DNA of 20,652 bases from the NCBI GenBank assembly GCA_945872875.1, contig CAMCBB010000018.1:1-20652 (forward strand), given 5' to 3'. This document shows, one piece after another, positions 1-8,682 of the stretch. The stretch is from Flavobacterium psychrophilum. GTDB lineage: Bacteria > Bacteroidota > Bacteroidia > Flavobacteriales > Flavobacteriaceae. Below the pieces are notes generated by a model that was not told the origin of the DNA, did no database searches, and saw only the letters and a list, made by a program, of their open reading frames with translations. Positions within the stretch are counted from its first letter, which is position 1. The number at the start of each line of letters is the position of its first letter. A program made the translations under genes and the position numbers.

Positions 1-540
1 TTCTTTATGAGCCAAATGTTCTTCAATTTTTTTGATAAAACTATCTGTTAATTTTTGAATATCATCTTCTGCTTTTTTGCACAAATCTTCTGAAGTACCG
101 TCTTTCTCTAATTTTTTAATATCCGAATTAGCATCTTTTCTATGGTTTCTAACTCCAATTTTTGCTTCTTCTGCTTCTTGTTTGGCTTGTTTTACCAAGT
201 CTCTTCTGCGTTCTTCAGTTAATGGCGGCACAGTAATAATTACAATATCTCCATTATTCATAGGATTAAAACCTAAATTAGCAATCATGATTGCTTTTTC
301 AATAGGCTGTAACATGCTTTTTTCGTAGGGTTGAATTGTAATAGTTCTAGCATCGGGCACATTAACATTTGCTACTTGTGAAAGCGGAGTTTGAGAACCA
401 TAATAATCAACAAACACACTTCCTAACATTTGAGGCGATGCTTTTCCTGCTCTAATATTTAAAAATGATTTTTCTAAATGGTCAACAGAGCCAGTCATAG
501 CTTCTTTAGTACTATCAATTATAAATTCAATTTCTTCCAT
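1..540 (-). CDS. frr: Ribosome recycling factor, 3' end cut by the window edge
   Basis: RRF acts with EF-G in the cytoplasm to split the post-termination ribosome so that subunits can be reused. Translating the minus strand from the ATG at 540-538 gives an open frame of 180 residues to the edge, beginning MEEIEFIIDSTKEAM. It contains family hallmarks: the segment around NIRAGKASP near residues 29-37, a central IQPYEKSML, and PLTEERRRDLVKQAK near 106-120, followed by the charged helix of the three-helix bundle. The family is usually about 184 residues, so only the last few residues and the stop should be missing. It lies 29 bp downstream of pyrH in the same direction, a pairing common in bacteria, and is probably co-transcribed with it. 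Identification is firm. Confidence 0.95.
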   Translation of the reverse strand, partial: MEEIEFIIDSTKEAMTGSVDHLEKSFLNIRAGKASPQMLGSVFVDYYGSQTPLSQVANVNVPDARTITIQPYEKSMLQPIEKAIMIANLGFNPMNNGDIVIITVPPLTEERRRDLVKQAKQEAEEAKIGVRNHRKDANSDIKKLEKDGTSEDLCKKAEDDIQKLTDSFIKKIEEHLAHKE

Positions 541-569
541 TTTATTTAGATTTTTTGACTACTAATCTA

Positions 570-1277
570 TTATATATTTACAACGGTACCAATATTTTTG
601 CCTTCGCAAATTTTTAAAAGGTTTCCTTTTTGATTCATATCAAAAACCACAATAGGTAATTTATTTTCTTGGCTTAAAGTAAATGCAGTAGTATCCATTA
701 CATTAAGTCCTTTTTTAATTACATCTTCAAAGGAGATGTAGTCAAATTTTACTGCTGATTTATCTTTCTCTGGATCAGAAGTGTATATCCCGTCAACACG
801 AGTTCCCTTTAAGATTACATCTGCGTGAATTTCTACTCCTCTTAAAACAGCTGCAGTATCGGTGGTAAAATAAGGATTACCTGTTCCTGCGCCAAAAATA
901 ACCACACGACCTTTTTCTAAGTGTCGCACCGCTCTTCTTTTAATATAAGGTTCTGCAATAGCTTCAATTTTTAAAGCAGTTTGTAATCGGGTTAAAATTC
1001 CTTTGTCTTCAAGAGCCCCTTGTAACGCCATTCCATTGATAACAGTAGCAAGCATTCCCATGTAATCTCCTTGAACTCGATCCATTCCATTACTAGCGCC
1101 AGAAACACCCCTAAAAATATTTCCTCCTCCAATTACAATAGCAATTTCAATTCCTTTATCGTGAATTTGCTTAATTTCATCTGCATATTCTGAAAGAATT
1201 TTAGGATCAATACCGTATTGTCTTTCCCCCATTAATGCTTCGCCACTTAATTTTAGAAGAATTCTTTTATATTTCAT
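570..1277 (-). CDS. pyrH: UMP kinase
   Basis: Phosphorylates UMP to UDP with ATP, the first dedicated step of pyrimidine nucleotide interconversion in the cytoplasm. The 235-residue length is standard for the hexameric bacterial enzyme of the amino-acid kinase fold. Visible motifs are the N-terminal KLSGEAL (9-15) for phosphate binding, GGGNIFRG (50-57), GDYMGMLAT (70-78) and [13 protein letters not shown] (131-143), with VDGIYTSDP (161-169) in the nucleotide-binding half. The start [12 protein letters not shown] fits the family. It is followed by frr 29 bp downstream. A Bacteroidota -7 element lies 33 bp upstream, so this is likely the first gene of the pyrH-frr transcript. Confidence 0.97.
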   Translation of the reverse strand: MKYKRILLKLSGEALMGERQYGIDPKILSEYADEIKQIHDKGIEIAIVIGGGNIFRGVSGASNGMDRVQGDYMGMLATVINGMALQGALEDKGILTRLQTALKIEAIAEPYIKRRAVRHLEKGRVVIFGAGTGNPYFTTDTAAVLRGVEIHADVILKGTRVDGIYTSDPEKDKSAVKFDYISFEDVIKKGLNVMDTTAFTLSQENKLPIVVFDMNQKGNLLKICEGKNIGTVVNI

Positions 1278-1309
1278 TATTGTAAGGTGTTGAATGAGTT
1301 ATTTGATTG

Positions 1310-1317
1310 CAAATATA
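1310..1317 (-). promoter_or_regulatory. Probable pyrH -7 promoter element
   Basis: Read on the minus strand this is TATATTTG, an exact match to the Bacteroidota -7 consensus TAnnTTTG. It would place the transcript start near 1303, about 26 bases ahead of the pyrH ATG. No TTG is seen at the expected -33 position, so support is partial. Confidence 0.5.
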
Positions 1318-1394
1318 AACATTTACTTTTTTTATTTCGATGCTAATTTTAAAGTTATGAAACATTTCTTACAGTTTTATTTTTTTTGGAATTG

Positions 1395-1402
1395 TATATT
1401 TG
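1395..1402 (+). promoter_or_regulatory. Probable -7 promoter element of the thioredoxin-fold gene
   Basis: TATATTTG matches TAnnTTTG exactly and ends 19 bases ahead of the ATG at 1422, implying a leader of only about 10-15 bases. No clear TTG is seen 17-23 bases upstream. It is back to back with the pyrH promoter in the 144-bp divergent gap. Confidence 0.5.
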
Positions 1403-1421
1403 CCCAATTAAATTTTAAAGC

Positions 1422-2042
1422 ATGAATTCAATTATTACCAATAGTATTTCTAAAAGTTGTTCCTATAATGAGTATAGAAGCTTAATATTTACATATGCCC
1501 AAGAAGGAAAAACTACCGGATTGATTTCTTCTCCCGATTATATTAATTACACTAAATTAAATGAGTCGCGCATGCACCGATTGGATAAAACGATCGAAGT
1601 GACGCAAGAAACAAAAGCACTATTAGAAAATTTATCAAAAGAATATATTTGGTTAGTAATTTCAGAAACTTGGTGTGGCGATGCTGCGCAAGTGATTCCT
1701 GTAATTAACAAAATGGCGGAGGTAGCTTCTAAAATTGACTTGCGAATTGTGTTTCGTGATGAAAATGAAGATTTGATGAATCTATTTTTAACCAATGGTA
1801 CCAAGTCGATTCCGAAATTAATTATTATAGAAAAAGAAACAGGCGAAGTTATTGGTGATTTTGGGCCAAGACCTACACAAGCAAAACAATTAATAATTGA
1901 TTATAAAGCGGCTCATGGAGTGGTTGATGAAACTGCAAAAATTGAACTGCAAAAATGGTATTTAGCCGATAAAGGGGTTTCAATTCAAAACGAAATTTGC
2001 GCTTTAATTAAAACAACTGCTTCTCAAAATCTTCCGGAGTAA
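1422..2042 (+). CDS. Thioredoxin-fold protein with a single-cysteine active site
   Basis: A 206-residue cytoplasmic protein (no signal peptide) with a thioredoxin fold. A strand (YIWLVISETW, 75-84) leads into WCGDAAQVIPV (84-94) at the position of the thioredoxin WCxxC motif, and the cis-proline loop is seen as KSIPKLIII (128-136). Only the first cysteine, C85, remains; the second is replaced by alanine. A classical disulfide oxidoreductase cycle is therefore unlikely, and a monothiol or thiol-sensing role is possible. It resembles the uncharacterised thioredoxin-family proteins found in many Bacteroidota. The last 35 bp (2008-2042) overlap the 3' end of truB on the opposite strand. The fold assignment is confident; the function is unknown. 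Confidence 0.85.
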   Translation: MNSIITNSISKSCSYNEYRSLIFTYAQEGKTTGLISSPDYINYTKLNESRMHRLDKTIEVTQETKALLENLSKEYIWLVISETWCGDAAQVIPVINKMAEVASKIDLRIVFRDENEDLMNLFLTNGTKSIPKLIIIEKETGEVIGDFGPRPTQAKQLIIDYKAAHGVVDETAKIELQKWYLADKGVSIQNEICALIKTTASQNLPE

Positions 2043-2697
2043 CTCCGTTGGCTACAAAATAATTGCCAATTTTTGTTCGTCGTAATTCAGATAAATGAGC
2101 ACCAGAATTTAATGCGATTCCAAAATCAAAAGCGAGTGAACGAATGTAAGTTCCTTTGCTGCATTGCACTCGAAAAGAAATTTCAGGTAAATTTATTTTG
2201 GTGATTTCAAATTCGTAAATGGTCGTTTTTCGTGCTGCAATTTCCACTTCTTCTCCAGCGCGCGCATGCTCATATAATCGTTTCCCCTCTTTTTTAATTG
2301 CCGAAAAAACAGGTGGCTTTTGATCTATTTCACCTAAAAATTGTTTAGTTGCTTCTAATATCAATGCTTCGGTGATGTGCTCTGTAGGGAAAGTTGCATT
2401 CACTTCGGTTTCTAAATCATATGATGGAGTAGTAGCTCCAACGGTTATTGTTCCCGTATATTCTTTAGTTTGAGCCTGAATTTCGGTAATTTTTTTGGTG
2501 AATTTACCCGTACATATAATTAGTAACCCAGTTGCTAATGGATCTAAAGTACCGGCATGACCTATTTTAAACTTCTTTGGAAGATCGTATTTTCGTTTTA
2601 AAATGTATTTCAATTTATTTACCGCCTGAAACGAACTCCAAGTAAGCGGCTTGTCAATTAAAATAATTTGACCTTCTAAATATTCTTCTGCCGACAT
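2008..2697 (-). CDS. truB: tRNA pseudouridine(55) synthase
   Basis: Converts uridine 55 in the T-loop of tRNAs to pseudouridine. The protein has 229 residues and begins with the expected strand IILIDKPLTWSSFQAV (11-26). The catalytic motif GHAGTLDPLATGLL (46-59) has the nucleophile Asp52. Further family segments are KEGKRLYEHARAGEEVE, starting about residue 140, and the CSKGTYIRSLA stretch near the C-terminus. The length is that of the short TruB type, without a full PUA extension. The ATG overlaps the uppP stop codon by one base (TAATG on the minus strand), which suggests translational coupling. It is the last gene of the ftsX-DUF3098-uppP-truB operon and converges with the thioredoxin-fold gene. 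Confidence 0.97.
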   Translation of the reverse strand: MSAEEYLEGQIILIDKPLTWSSFQAVNKLKYILKRKYDLPKKFKIGHAGTLDPLATGLLIICTGKFTKKITEIQAQTKEYTGTITVGATTPSYDLETEVNATFPTEHITEALILEATKQFLGEIDQKPPVFSAIKKEGKRLYEHARAGEEVEIAARKTTIYEFEITKINLPEISFRVQCSKGTYIRSLAFDFGIALNSGAHLSELRRTKIGNYFVANGVTPEDFEKQLF

Positions 2698-3494
2698 TAA
2701 ATTACTTCTAGTTTATGGATGCAAAAATGAATTAGTAATAAGGTAATACCCACTGCTATTCTATAATAACCAAATACTTTAAATCCGTTTTTACTTAAAA
2801 AACCAATGAAGCTTTTAATAGCAATAAGCGCTACAACAAACCCAACAACATTTCCAATAATTAGAAAATTGATTTGATCTTGAGATAAGACATAGCCGTC
2901 TTTATAATAGTCATAGCATTTTTTTAGAGTTGCACCTAACATGGTAGGCACCGCCAAAAAGAATGAAAATTCAGCTGCGGTAGTTCTTGATAATTTTTGA
3001 GTCATTCCACCTACAATACTGGCGCCACTTCTAGAAACCCCAGGCACCATAGCTAAGCATTGAAACAATCCAATTTTTAAAGCGGTTACATAACTTATTT
3101 CTTGATTGGTAGCCACTTCAGTTTCTTTAGAAAACCAATCGTCAACTTTTAACAAAATAATTCCACCAACAAGCAAAGAGACAGCAACTGTTACAGGGTT
3201 TTCTAATAAAGCATCAATTTTTTTACCGAATAACAATCCAAAAACAACTGCAGGAATAAAGGCTATGAATAATTTGAAGTAAAAATCAAAACTTTGAAAA
3301 AAGCGTTTAAAGTACAACACCACTACTGATAGTATGGTTCCGAGTTGAATTACAATCGTGAAAAGTTTGGTGAATTCATCATGGCTAATGCCAAAAAAGG
3401 AACTGGCAATAATCATATGTCCTGTAGAAGAAACAGGTAAAAACTCGGTGATACCTTCTATTATTGCCAATACAATGGCCTGTAAATAATCCAT
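2697..3494 (-). CDS. uppP: Undecaprenyl-diphosphate phosphatase (BacA family)
   Basis: Integral inner-membrane enzyme that dephosphorylates undecaprenyl diphosphate to regenerate the lipid carrier for peptidoglycan and surface glycans; high expression of the family gives bacitracin resistance. The 265-residue length is typical. The two active-site regions are present: [14 protein letters not shown] (13-26) and [10 protein letters not shown] (151-160), followed by [13 protein letters not shown] (171-183). About eight hydrophobic segments are visible. It starts immediately after the DUF3098 stop codon (zero spacing) and overlaps truB by one base, so it lies inside a tightly coupled operon. Identification is firm. 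Confidence 0.97.
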   Translation of the reverse strand: MDYLQAIVLAIIEGITEFLPVSSTGHMIIASSFFGISHDEFTKLFTIVIQLGTILSVVVLYFKRFFQSFDFYFKLFIAFIPAVVFGLLFGKKIDALLENPVTVAVSLLVGGIILLKVDDWFSKETEVATNQEISYVTALKIGLFQCLAMVPGVSRSGASIVGGMTQKLSRTTAAEFSFFLAVPTMLGATLKKCYDYYKDGYVLSQDQINFLIIGNVVGFVVALIAIKSFIGFLSKNGFKVFGYYRIAVGITLLLIHFCIHKLEVI

Positions 3495-3731
3495 TTATTT
3501 TGATTTTTTGAAGATAGAATAAATAGTAATTCCAAATCCAATTAACACCATAGTTGGCGCTAATCTAATTCTTCTAAAACTAAATACATCTTCATTAAAT
3601 ACTTTTGGATCATCGCTACCACCCCCCGACATTAAAATAAAGCCTACTGCAATTACTGCAATTCCGATAAGTAATATTTTATAATTTACATTTTCAAAAA
3701 GAAAATCGGGTTTTTGTTCGTTATTTTTCAT
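3495..3731 (-). CDS. DUF3098 small membrane protein
   Basis: A 78-residue protein with two transmembrane segments (about residues 18-35 and 58-73) separated by a short loop containing GGGSDDPKVFNEDVFSFRR. The F-N-x-x-V-F-S-F-R-R-I-x-L-A-P signature is that of the DUF3098 family, found in Bacteroidota, usually between ftsX and uppP as here. No biochemical role is known. The position between a division protein and a cell-wall lipid phosphatase suggests an envelope role, which is inference only. It abuts uppP with no gap and lies 55 bp after ftsX. Confidence 0.9.
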   Translation of the reverse strand: MKNNEQKPDFLFENVNYKILLIGIAVIAVGFILMSGGGSDDPKVFNEDVFSFRRIRLAPTMVLIGFGITIYSIFKKSK

Positions 3732-3740
3732 GAGTATTTC

Positions 3741-3760
3741 ATTGCGAGGAACGAAGCAAT
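3741..3760. repeat. REP-like intergenic palindrome
   Basis: In the 55-bp gap between ftsX and the DUF3098 gene lies ATTGCGAGGAACGAAGCAAT. ATTGC and GCAAT can form a 5-bp stem around GAGGAACGAA. From memory, very similar sequences (TTGCGAGGAACGAAGCAATC) occur as dispersed intergenic elements in Flavobacterium and other bacteria. It is the only copy seen in this window. It lies inside an operon, so it would be transcribed and could act on mRNA stability. Confidence 0.6.
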
Positions 3761-3786
3761 CTCCTCCTCATTATTAAAGTTTTGAT

Positions 3787-4662
3787 CTAGTATAAATCGT
3801 CAGTTCTTAAATTTAGGAACCGTTGCGTTGCAAAGTAGGTTCCCGCCAATGTGATTACAACACCCAATACTAATACTCCAAACAATACTAAAATGGTAAG
3901 TAATTGGTCTCTAAAAATATCTAAAGCGGGATAATTAGTAGCAATATATATTAACACACAAATTAGCGCTATAATTGCTAACCCTGATCCAATTGTTCCT
4001 AAAATCACACTTCGTGTTAAAAATGGTTTTCTAATAAATGCTTTGGTTGCCCCAACCATTTGCATAGTTTTTATGATAAATCGGTTGGCATATATTGATA
4101 AACGAAGCGAACTATTAATTAATAAAATTGAAATTAAAGTAAAAATTCCGCTAATGATTAATACCCATAGGCTAATTTTTTTAACATTATCATTCACCAA
4201 AATTATTAATTGTTTATCGTAAACTACATCTGCAACCATTGGATTTTTTCTAATTTCACTTTCTAAACTTGAAAAACCTGCAGTGGTAACATAATCGGCT
4301 TTAAGGTGAATATCATAAGAATTGTATAACGGATTGGCTCCTAAAAATTCGGTGAAATTTTCACCAAGCGTTTTTTCGTGCTCCTTAGCCGCTTGTTCTT
4401 TGGAAACAAAAGTAAAATCTTTTGCATATTTTCCGCTTTTCATTTCGGTTTCAAATGCTTTAAAAATGGTATCGGTTGCTTCTGTTTTAAAGAAAACAGT
4501 CATTACGATATCTTCTTTAAAATTGTCAGAAAGTCTTTTTGAATTAATGATAAAAAGCCCTAATAATCCCAGTAAAAATAATACTAAGAATACACTTAAA
4601 ACTACTGAAAAATAAGATGAGATTAATCTGCGTTTTTGAAATTTATCAAATGAAGATGCCAT
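3787..4662 (-). CDS. ftsX: Cell division permease-like protein FtsX
   Basis: FtsX is the membrane partner of the ATPase FtsE and passes signals across the inner membrane to control peptidoglycan hydrolases during division. The 291-residue protein has the expected layout: a short cytoplasmic N-terminus, TM1 (about 19-40), an extracytoplasmic domain (about 45-160) with KNPMVADVVYDKQLI, then three further TM segments (about 161-182, 214-240, 257-281). The MQMVGATKAFIRKPFLTRS segment (201-219) is the conserved cytoplasmic loop. ftsE is not adjacent. It heads the ftsX-DUF3098-uppP-truB operon and is divergent from leuS across a 141-bp gap. No clean -7 element was found for it. Confidence 0.93.
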   Translation of the reverse strand: MASSFDKFQKRRLISSYFSVVLSVFLVLFLLGLLGLFIINSKRLSDNFKEDIVMTVFFKTEATDTIFKAFETEMKSGKYAKDFTFVSKEQAAKEHEKTLGENFTEFLGANPLYNSYDIHLKADYVTTAGFSSLESEIRKNPMVADVVYDKQLIILVNDNVKKISLWVLIISGIFTLISILLINSSLRLSIYANRFIIKTMQMVGATKAFIRKPFLTRSVILGTIGSGLAIIALICVLIYIATNYPALDIFRDQLLTILVLFGVLVLGVVITLAGTYFATQRFLNLRTDDLY

Positions 4663-4731
4663 ATAGATTTGATTTTAAGTTGTAAAAATAATAAACAATT
4701 TCTTTATTCATAGTTTATAACGATTAAAGTT

Positions 4732-4760
4732 TTGACTTTAGTACAATAAATGTAAATTTG
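4732..4760 (+). promoter_or_regulatory. leuS promoter
   Basis: TTG at 4732-4734, an 18-base spacer, then TAAATTTG at 4753-4760. Both elements and the spacing match the Bacteroidota consensus TTG-N17-23-TAnnTTTG. The transcript should start near 4767, giving a leader of about 37 bases before the leuS ATG. Confidence 0.75.
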
Positions 4761-4803
4761 TGGCTTAAATTTTGGTCATAACCAAAAACTGTAAACGCAT
4801 AGA

Positions 4804-7638
4804 ATGAAATATTTCCACGAAAAAATAGAGGCCAAATGGCGCAAGTATTGGGCAGAAAAACAAACTTTTGCTGCATCCAATAATTCAGATAAACCAAAGT
4901 ACTATGTGCTCGATATGTTTCCTTATCCATCGGGAGCGGGATTGCATGTTGGGCATCCGCTAGGTTATATTGCCTCCGATATTGTGGCACGATACAAACG
5001 CCATCAAGGATTTAATGTTTTGCATCCGCAAGGTTATGATTCATTTGGATTGCCTGCAGAACAATATGCGATACAAACAGGTCAACATCCAGATACTACT
5101 ACCAAAGAAAATATTACTCGCTACCGCGAACAATTAGATAAAATTGGATTTTCATTTGATTGGAGTCGTGAAGTGCGTACTTCAAATGCCGATTATTACA
5201 AGCATACCCAATGGATTTTTATTCAATTATTTGAATCTTGGTATAACAACAATTCTAATAAAGCAGAGGCTATTTCTACCCTGATTTCAATTTTTGAAAA
5301 AGAAGGTAATGCAACGGTTGATGCTGTTTGTGATGATAATATTATCCCTTTTTCTGCTGCAGATTGGAATGCTTTTACATCAGAAGAAAAACAAAGAATT
5401 CTATTGCAATACCGTCTAACTTATTTGGCAGAAACCGAAGTGAATTGGTGCCCGGCATTGGGAACCGTTTTGGCCAACGATGAAATTGTAAACGGAGTTT
5501 CTGAACGCGGAGGGCACCCTGTTATTCGTAAAAAAATGACCCAATGGTCCATGCGAATTTCGGCTTATGCTGAGCGTTTATTACAAGGATTAAATGATAT
5601 TGATTGGAGTGAATCTATAAAAGAATCGCAACGAAACTGGATAGGGAAAAGCGTAGGTGCTATGGTTCAATTCAAACTTGTTGATTCGGATAACTATATT
5701 GAAGTTTTTACCACCCGTCCCGATACTATTTTTGGAGTTACTTTTATGACTTTGGCTCCAGAACACGAATTGGTTTCTAAAATCACTTCTCCAACTCAAA
5801 AAGCAGCTGTTGAAGCTTATGTCGAAGCTACTGCAAAACGCTCGGAAAGAGAAAGAATGGCCGATGTAAAAACCATATCAGGAGTTTTTATTGGGGCTTA
5901 TGCCGAACATCCTTTTACAAAAGAACCAATTCCGGTTTGGATTGGAGATTATGTATTGGCAGGATACGGAACCGGAGCGGTAATGGCCGTACCTTGTGGC
6001 GATGAGAGAGATTATGCTTTTGCTAATTTCTTTAAAAGTCAAAACGGAATGCCAGAAATCAAAAACATATTCAATAAAGATATTTCGGAAGCCGCTTATG
6101 GCGAGAAAGTTGGATTTGAATTGGTGAATTCTGATTTCCTTAACGGATTAGGATACAAAGAAGGAACAAAAAAAATCATCGAAGCGCTTGAAAAAATAAA
6201 TCAAGGAAAAGGAAAAACCAATTACCGCTTGCGTGATGCCGTTTTTTCTCGTCAAAGATATTGGGGAGAACCATTTCCGGTGTATTATGTAAATGGCTTG
6301 CCGCAAATGATTGATCAAAAGTACTTGCCAATTGTATTGCCAGAGGTTGAAAAATACTTGCCAACCGAAGATGGTCAGCCGCCTTTAGGCAATGCCACTA
6401 CTTGGGCATGGGACAGCGTTCAGTGTTCGGTAGTCAGTAATGAGTTAATTGACAATGTTACTATTTTTCCATTAGAATTGAACACGATGCCAGGTTGGGC
6501 AGGATCTTCTTGGTATTGGATGCGTTATATGGATGCACAAAATGCAACCGAATTTGCTTCAGCCGATGCTTTAAAATATTGGGAAAATGTAGATTTATAT
6601 ATTGGCGGAAGCGAACATGCAACCGGTCATTTATTGTATTCTCGTTTTTGGAATAAATTCCTAAAAGATAGGGGGTATGCTCCAACCGAAGAGCCTTTCA
6701 AAAAATTAATCAATCAAGGGATGATCCTTGGGATGAGTGCTTTTGTGTATCGAAGCGAAGATTCTAAAAAATTATATTCAAAAGGATTAATTGCCGATGT
6801 TAATGTACATCCAATACATGTTGATTTGGCCGTTATTAATGATATTACCAATGAATTGGATATTGAAGCGTTCAAAAAACATCCTTTGTATTCTGATTAT
6901 AAAGACGCTGAATTCGTATTAGAAAACGGAAAATACATTGTAGGTCGTGAAGTAGAAAAGATGTCAAAATCCAAATATAATGTGGTTAACCCAGATGATA
7001 TTTGCAACGATTATGGCGCGGATACCTTGCGTTTATATGAAATGTTCTTAGGACCATTAGAGCAAGCAAAACCATGGAATACTGCTGGAATTACCGGTGT
7101 TTCGGGATTCTTGAAAAAACTATGGCGTTTGTATTTTGACGACAATGGCTTGCAGGTTTCTGATGCAGAACCAACTGCAGAAATGTACAAAGCATTACAT
7201 AAAACCATTAAAAAGGTAACAGAAGATATTGAGAATTTCTCTTTCAATACTTCGGTTTCTCAGTTTATGATTTGTGTAAATGAATTAGCTACACTTAAGT
7301 GCAATCATAGAGCAATTTTAGAACCTTTAGCGGTATTAATTTCGCCATATGCGCCACATATTGCAGAAGAACTTTGGAATCAGTTGGGTCACGAAGGTTC
7401 TATTTCAACTATTGCTTTTCCGGTTTGTGAGGAGAAATATTTGGTAGAATCAGAAAAAGAATATCCAGTTTCCTTTAACGGTAAAATGCGTTTTACCATT
7501 AAACTGCCTTTAGACTTGAGCGTTCCTCAAATACAAGAAATTGTTATGGCCGACGAAAGAACTATCAAGCAATTAGACGGAAGAACTCCAAATAAAGTAA
7601 TTATTGTTCCGGGTAAAGTGATTAACTTGGTTGGGTAG
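4804..7638 (+). CDS. leuS: Leucyl-tRNA synthetase
   Basis: Class I synthetase that charges tRNA-Leu with leucine. The 944-residue protein shows the HIGH-type motif as HVGH (48-51, within PYPSGAGLHVGHPLGY) and KMSKS at 719-723. The CP1 editing domain is marked by TTRPDTIFG (303-311) and the GTGAVMAVPCGDERD region near 390-404, which removes mischarged amino acids. It is longer than the roughly 860-residue E. coli enzyme. Part of the extra length is an insertion around residues 145-210 before EVNWCPALGTVLANDE, which fits the Bacteroidota form of the enzyme. The anticodon-binding and C-terminal domains are complete. It is transcribed alone, ends 6 bp before the convergent small membrane protein gene, and shares the window with a tRNA-Leu substrate. 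Confidence 0.98.
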   Translation: MKYFHEKIEAKWRKYWAEKQTFAASNNSDKPKYYVLDMFPYPSGAGLHVGHPLGYIASDIVARYKRHQGFNVLHPQGYDSFGLPAEQYAIQTGQHPDTTTKENITRYREQLDKIGFSFDWSREVRTSNADYYKHTQWIFIQLFESWYNNNSNKAEAISTLISIFEKEGNATVDAVCDDNIIPFSAADWNAFTSEEKQRILLQYRLTYLAETEVNWCPALGTVLANDEIVNGVSERGGHPVIRKKMTQWSMRISAYAERLLQGLNDIDWSESIKESQRNWIGKSVGAMVQFKLVDSDNYIEVFTTRPDTIFGVTFMTLAPEHELVSKITSPTQKAAVEAYVEATAKRSERERMADVKTISGVFIGAYAEHPFTKEPIPVWIGDYVLAGYGTGAVMAVPCGDERDYAFANFFKSQNGMPEIKNIFNKDISEAAYGEKVGFELVNSDFLNGLGYKEGTKKIIEALEKINQGKGKTNYRLRDAVFSRQRYWGEPFPVYYVNGLPQMIDQKYLPIVLPEVEKYLPTEDGQPPLGNATTWAWDSVQCSVVSNELIDNVTIFPLELNTMPGWAGSSWYWMRYMDAQNATEFASADALKYWENVDLYIGGSEHATGHLLYSRFWNKFLKDRGYAPTEEPFKKLINQGMILGMSAFVYRSEDSKKLYSKGLIADVNVHPIHVDLAVINDITNELDIEAFKKHPLYSDYKDAEFVLENGKYIVGREVEKMSKSKYNVVNPDDICNDYGADTLRLYEMFLGPLEQAKPWNTAGITGVSGFLKKLWRLYFDDNGLQVSDAEPTAEMYKALHKTIKKVTEDIENFSFNTSVSQFMICVNELATLKCNHRAILEPLAVLISPYAPHIAEELWNQLGHEGSISTIAFPVCEEKYLVESEKEYPVSFNGKMRFTIKLPLDLSVPQIQEIVMADERTIKQLDGRTPNKVIIVPGKVINLVG

Positions 7639-7644
7639 GTTTAA

Positions 7645-7923
7645 TTATTTGGCGAAAGCCGATAAAATTACCGCAATAGATAACCAAACTACACCGTGAA
7701 TTAATAAGCATTTGGCATAACTTTGATTGCCATACAATTGCTTTATTAAATGCGCCATAAAATAAATTATACTTATCGGAATAAATAAATAGAGCATTAG
7801 CACCCCACCATTTGGGGTGTTTCCGTGGCCTGGAAATAGTTCGTAGCCAATTCCGGCAATTAGTATATAAATAGTGTAAAATGCGATTAGTATATTTTCT
7901 TTCGATAATTCAGGTAACTTCAT
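7645..7923 (-). CDS. Small three-helix membrane protein, unknown function
   Basis: A 92-residue protein with three hydrophobic segments (about 10-28, 41-63 and 72-90), the second preceded by a loop with PGHGNTPNGG. I do not recognise a named family; similar short hydrophobic proteins are common in flavobacteria. The stop is 6 bp from the leuS stop, tail to tail. A possible -7 element (TATTTTTG on the minus strand, 7954-7947) lies 24 bp upstream, without a TTG partner. A 7-bp inverted repeat (7956-7962 with 7972-7978) sits just upstream of that. The frame is full and plausible as a real gene, but nothing shows a function. Confidence 0.65.
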   Translation of the reverse strand: MKLPELSKENILIAFYTIYILIAGIGYELFPGHGNTPNGGVLMLYLFIPISIIYFMAHLIKQLYGNQSYAKCLLIHGVVWLSIAVILSAFAK

Positions 7924-8003
7924 GCGTTTTTCTTCAGATTAAAAATCAAAAATAACACTATTAATTAATTAAATAGTGGTTTGTTAAAAATTGTATTGCA
8001 TAA

Positions 8004-8031
8004 AAAAAGCACCAGAAAACTGGTGCTTTTT
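8004..8031. terminator. Bidirectional intrinsic terminator after rplY
   Basis: A 12-bp perfect stem (AAAAAGCACCAG at 8004-8015 with its complement at 8020-8031) closes an AAAA loop. A/T runs flank it, so it yields a U-tail on either strand. It lies 19 bp beyond the rplY stop and should end the prs-rplY transcript. Confidence 0.85.
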
Positions 8032-8049
8032 GCTTTGATAAATAAGAAA

Positions 8050-8652
8050 TTATTTTTTCTTTTTTGCTCCTTTTTCTGCTTTGGCAGCTTCTTGAGCAGC
8101 TTTCATTGCAGCACGTGAGATCTTCACTTGACAAACCACAGTATTATCTGGGTGCATCAATTTGAAATTGTTTGTAGCGATTTTAGTTACATACAATTTG
8201 TTTCCCATTTGTAACTCAGAAATGTTAGCCTCAACAAAATCAGGAAGATTTTTAGGTAAAGCTTTCACTTTTAATCTTCTTTGGTTAAGGTTTAACACCC
8301 CACCTAAAAGTACACCTGGAGATGTTCCTGTAACATTAACTGGCACTTCCATAATGATCTCTTTGTCGTCATTTAATTGGAAGAAGTCAATGTGAAGGAT
8401 TTCATCACTAATTGGGTGAAATTGGATGTCTTGTAAAATAGCATTGTAAGTTTTTCCAGCCAAATCAATCGCAACAGTGTGCGCGTTTGGAGTGTAAACC
8501 AAGCTTTTGAAAGCTTTTGTTTCTGCTGTAAAATGCACTGGTTGACTTCCTCCGTAAATTACGCAAGGAACCATTCCAGCATCACGTACGGCTTTAGTTG
8601 CCTTTTTGCCTACGTTTTCTCTTTCTGATCCTTTAATCGAAATTGATTTCAT
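8050..8652 (-). CDS. rplY: 50S ribosomal protein L25 (Ctc/TL5 form)
   Basis: Binds 5S rRNA in the large ribosomal subunit. The 200-residue protein is the long Ctc form: an N-terminal L25 domain (about 1-90, with [20 protein letters not shown] at 15-34) followed by a C-terminal beta domain (about 95-180, with [15 protein letters not shown]), and then an alanine/lysine-rich tail ending in KKKK. It starts 30 bp after prs in the same direction; the prs-rplY pairing is widespread in bacteria. A strong terminator follows. Confidence 0.95.
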   Translation of the reverse strand: MKSISIKGSERENVGKKATKAVRDAGMVPCVIYGGSQPVHFTAETKAFKSLVYTPNAHTVAIDLAGKTYNAILQDIQFHPISDEILHIDFFQLNDDKEIIMEVPVNVTGTSPGVLLGGVLNLNQRRLKVKALPKNLPDFVEANISELQMGNKLYVTKIATNNFKLMHPDNTVVCQVKISRAAMKAAQEAAKAEKGAKKKK

Positions 8653-8682
8653 TGTAAAAATATATAGTTAATAAAAAATAAA

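Noticed and set aside
77-328. Plus-strand open frame over the left edge
   Set aside because: It is antisense to frr, whose protein is clearly recognisable on the minus strand.
4724-4990. Minus-strand open frame at the leuS start
   Set aside because: It covers the leuS promoter and N-terminus; its translation resembles no family and it is a shadow of leuS.
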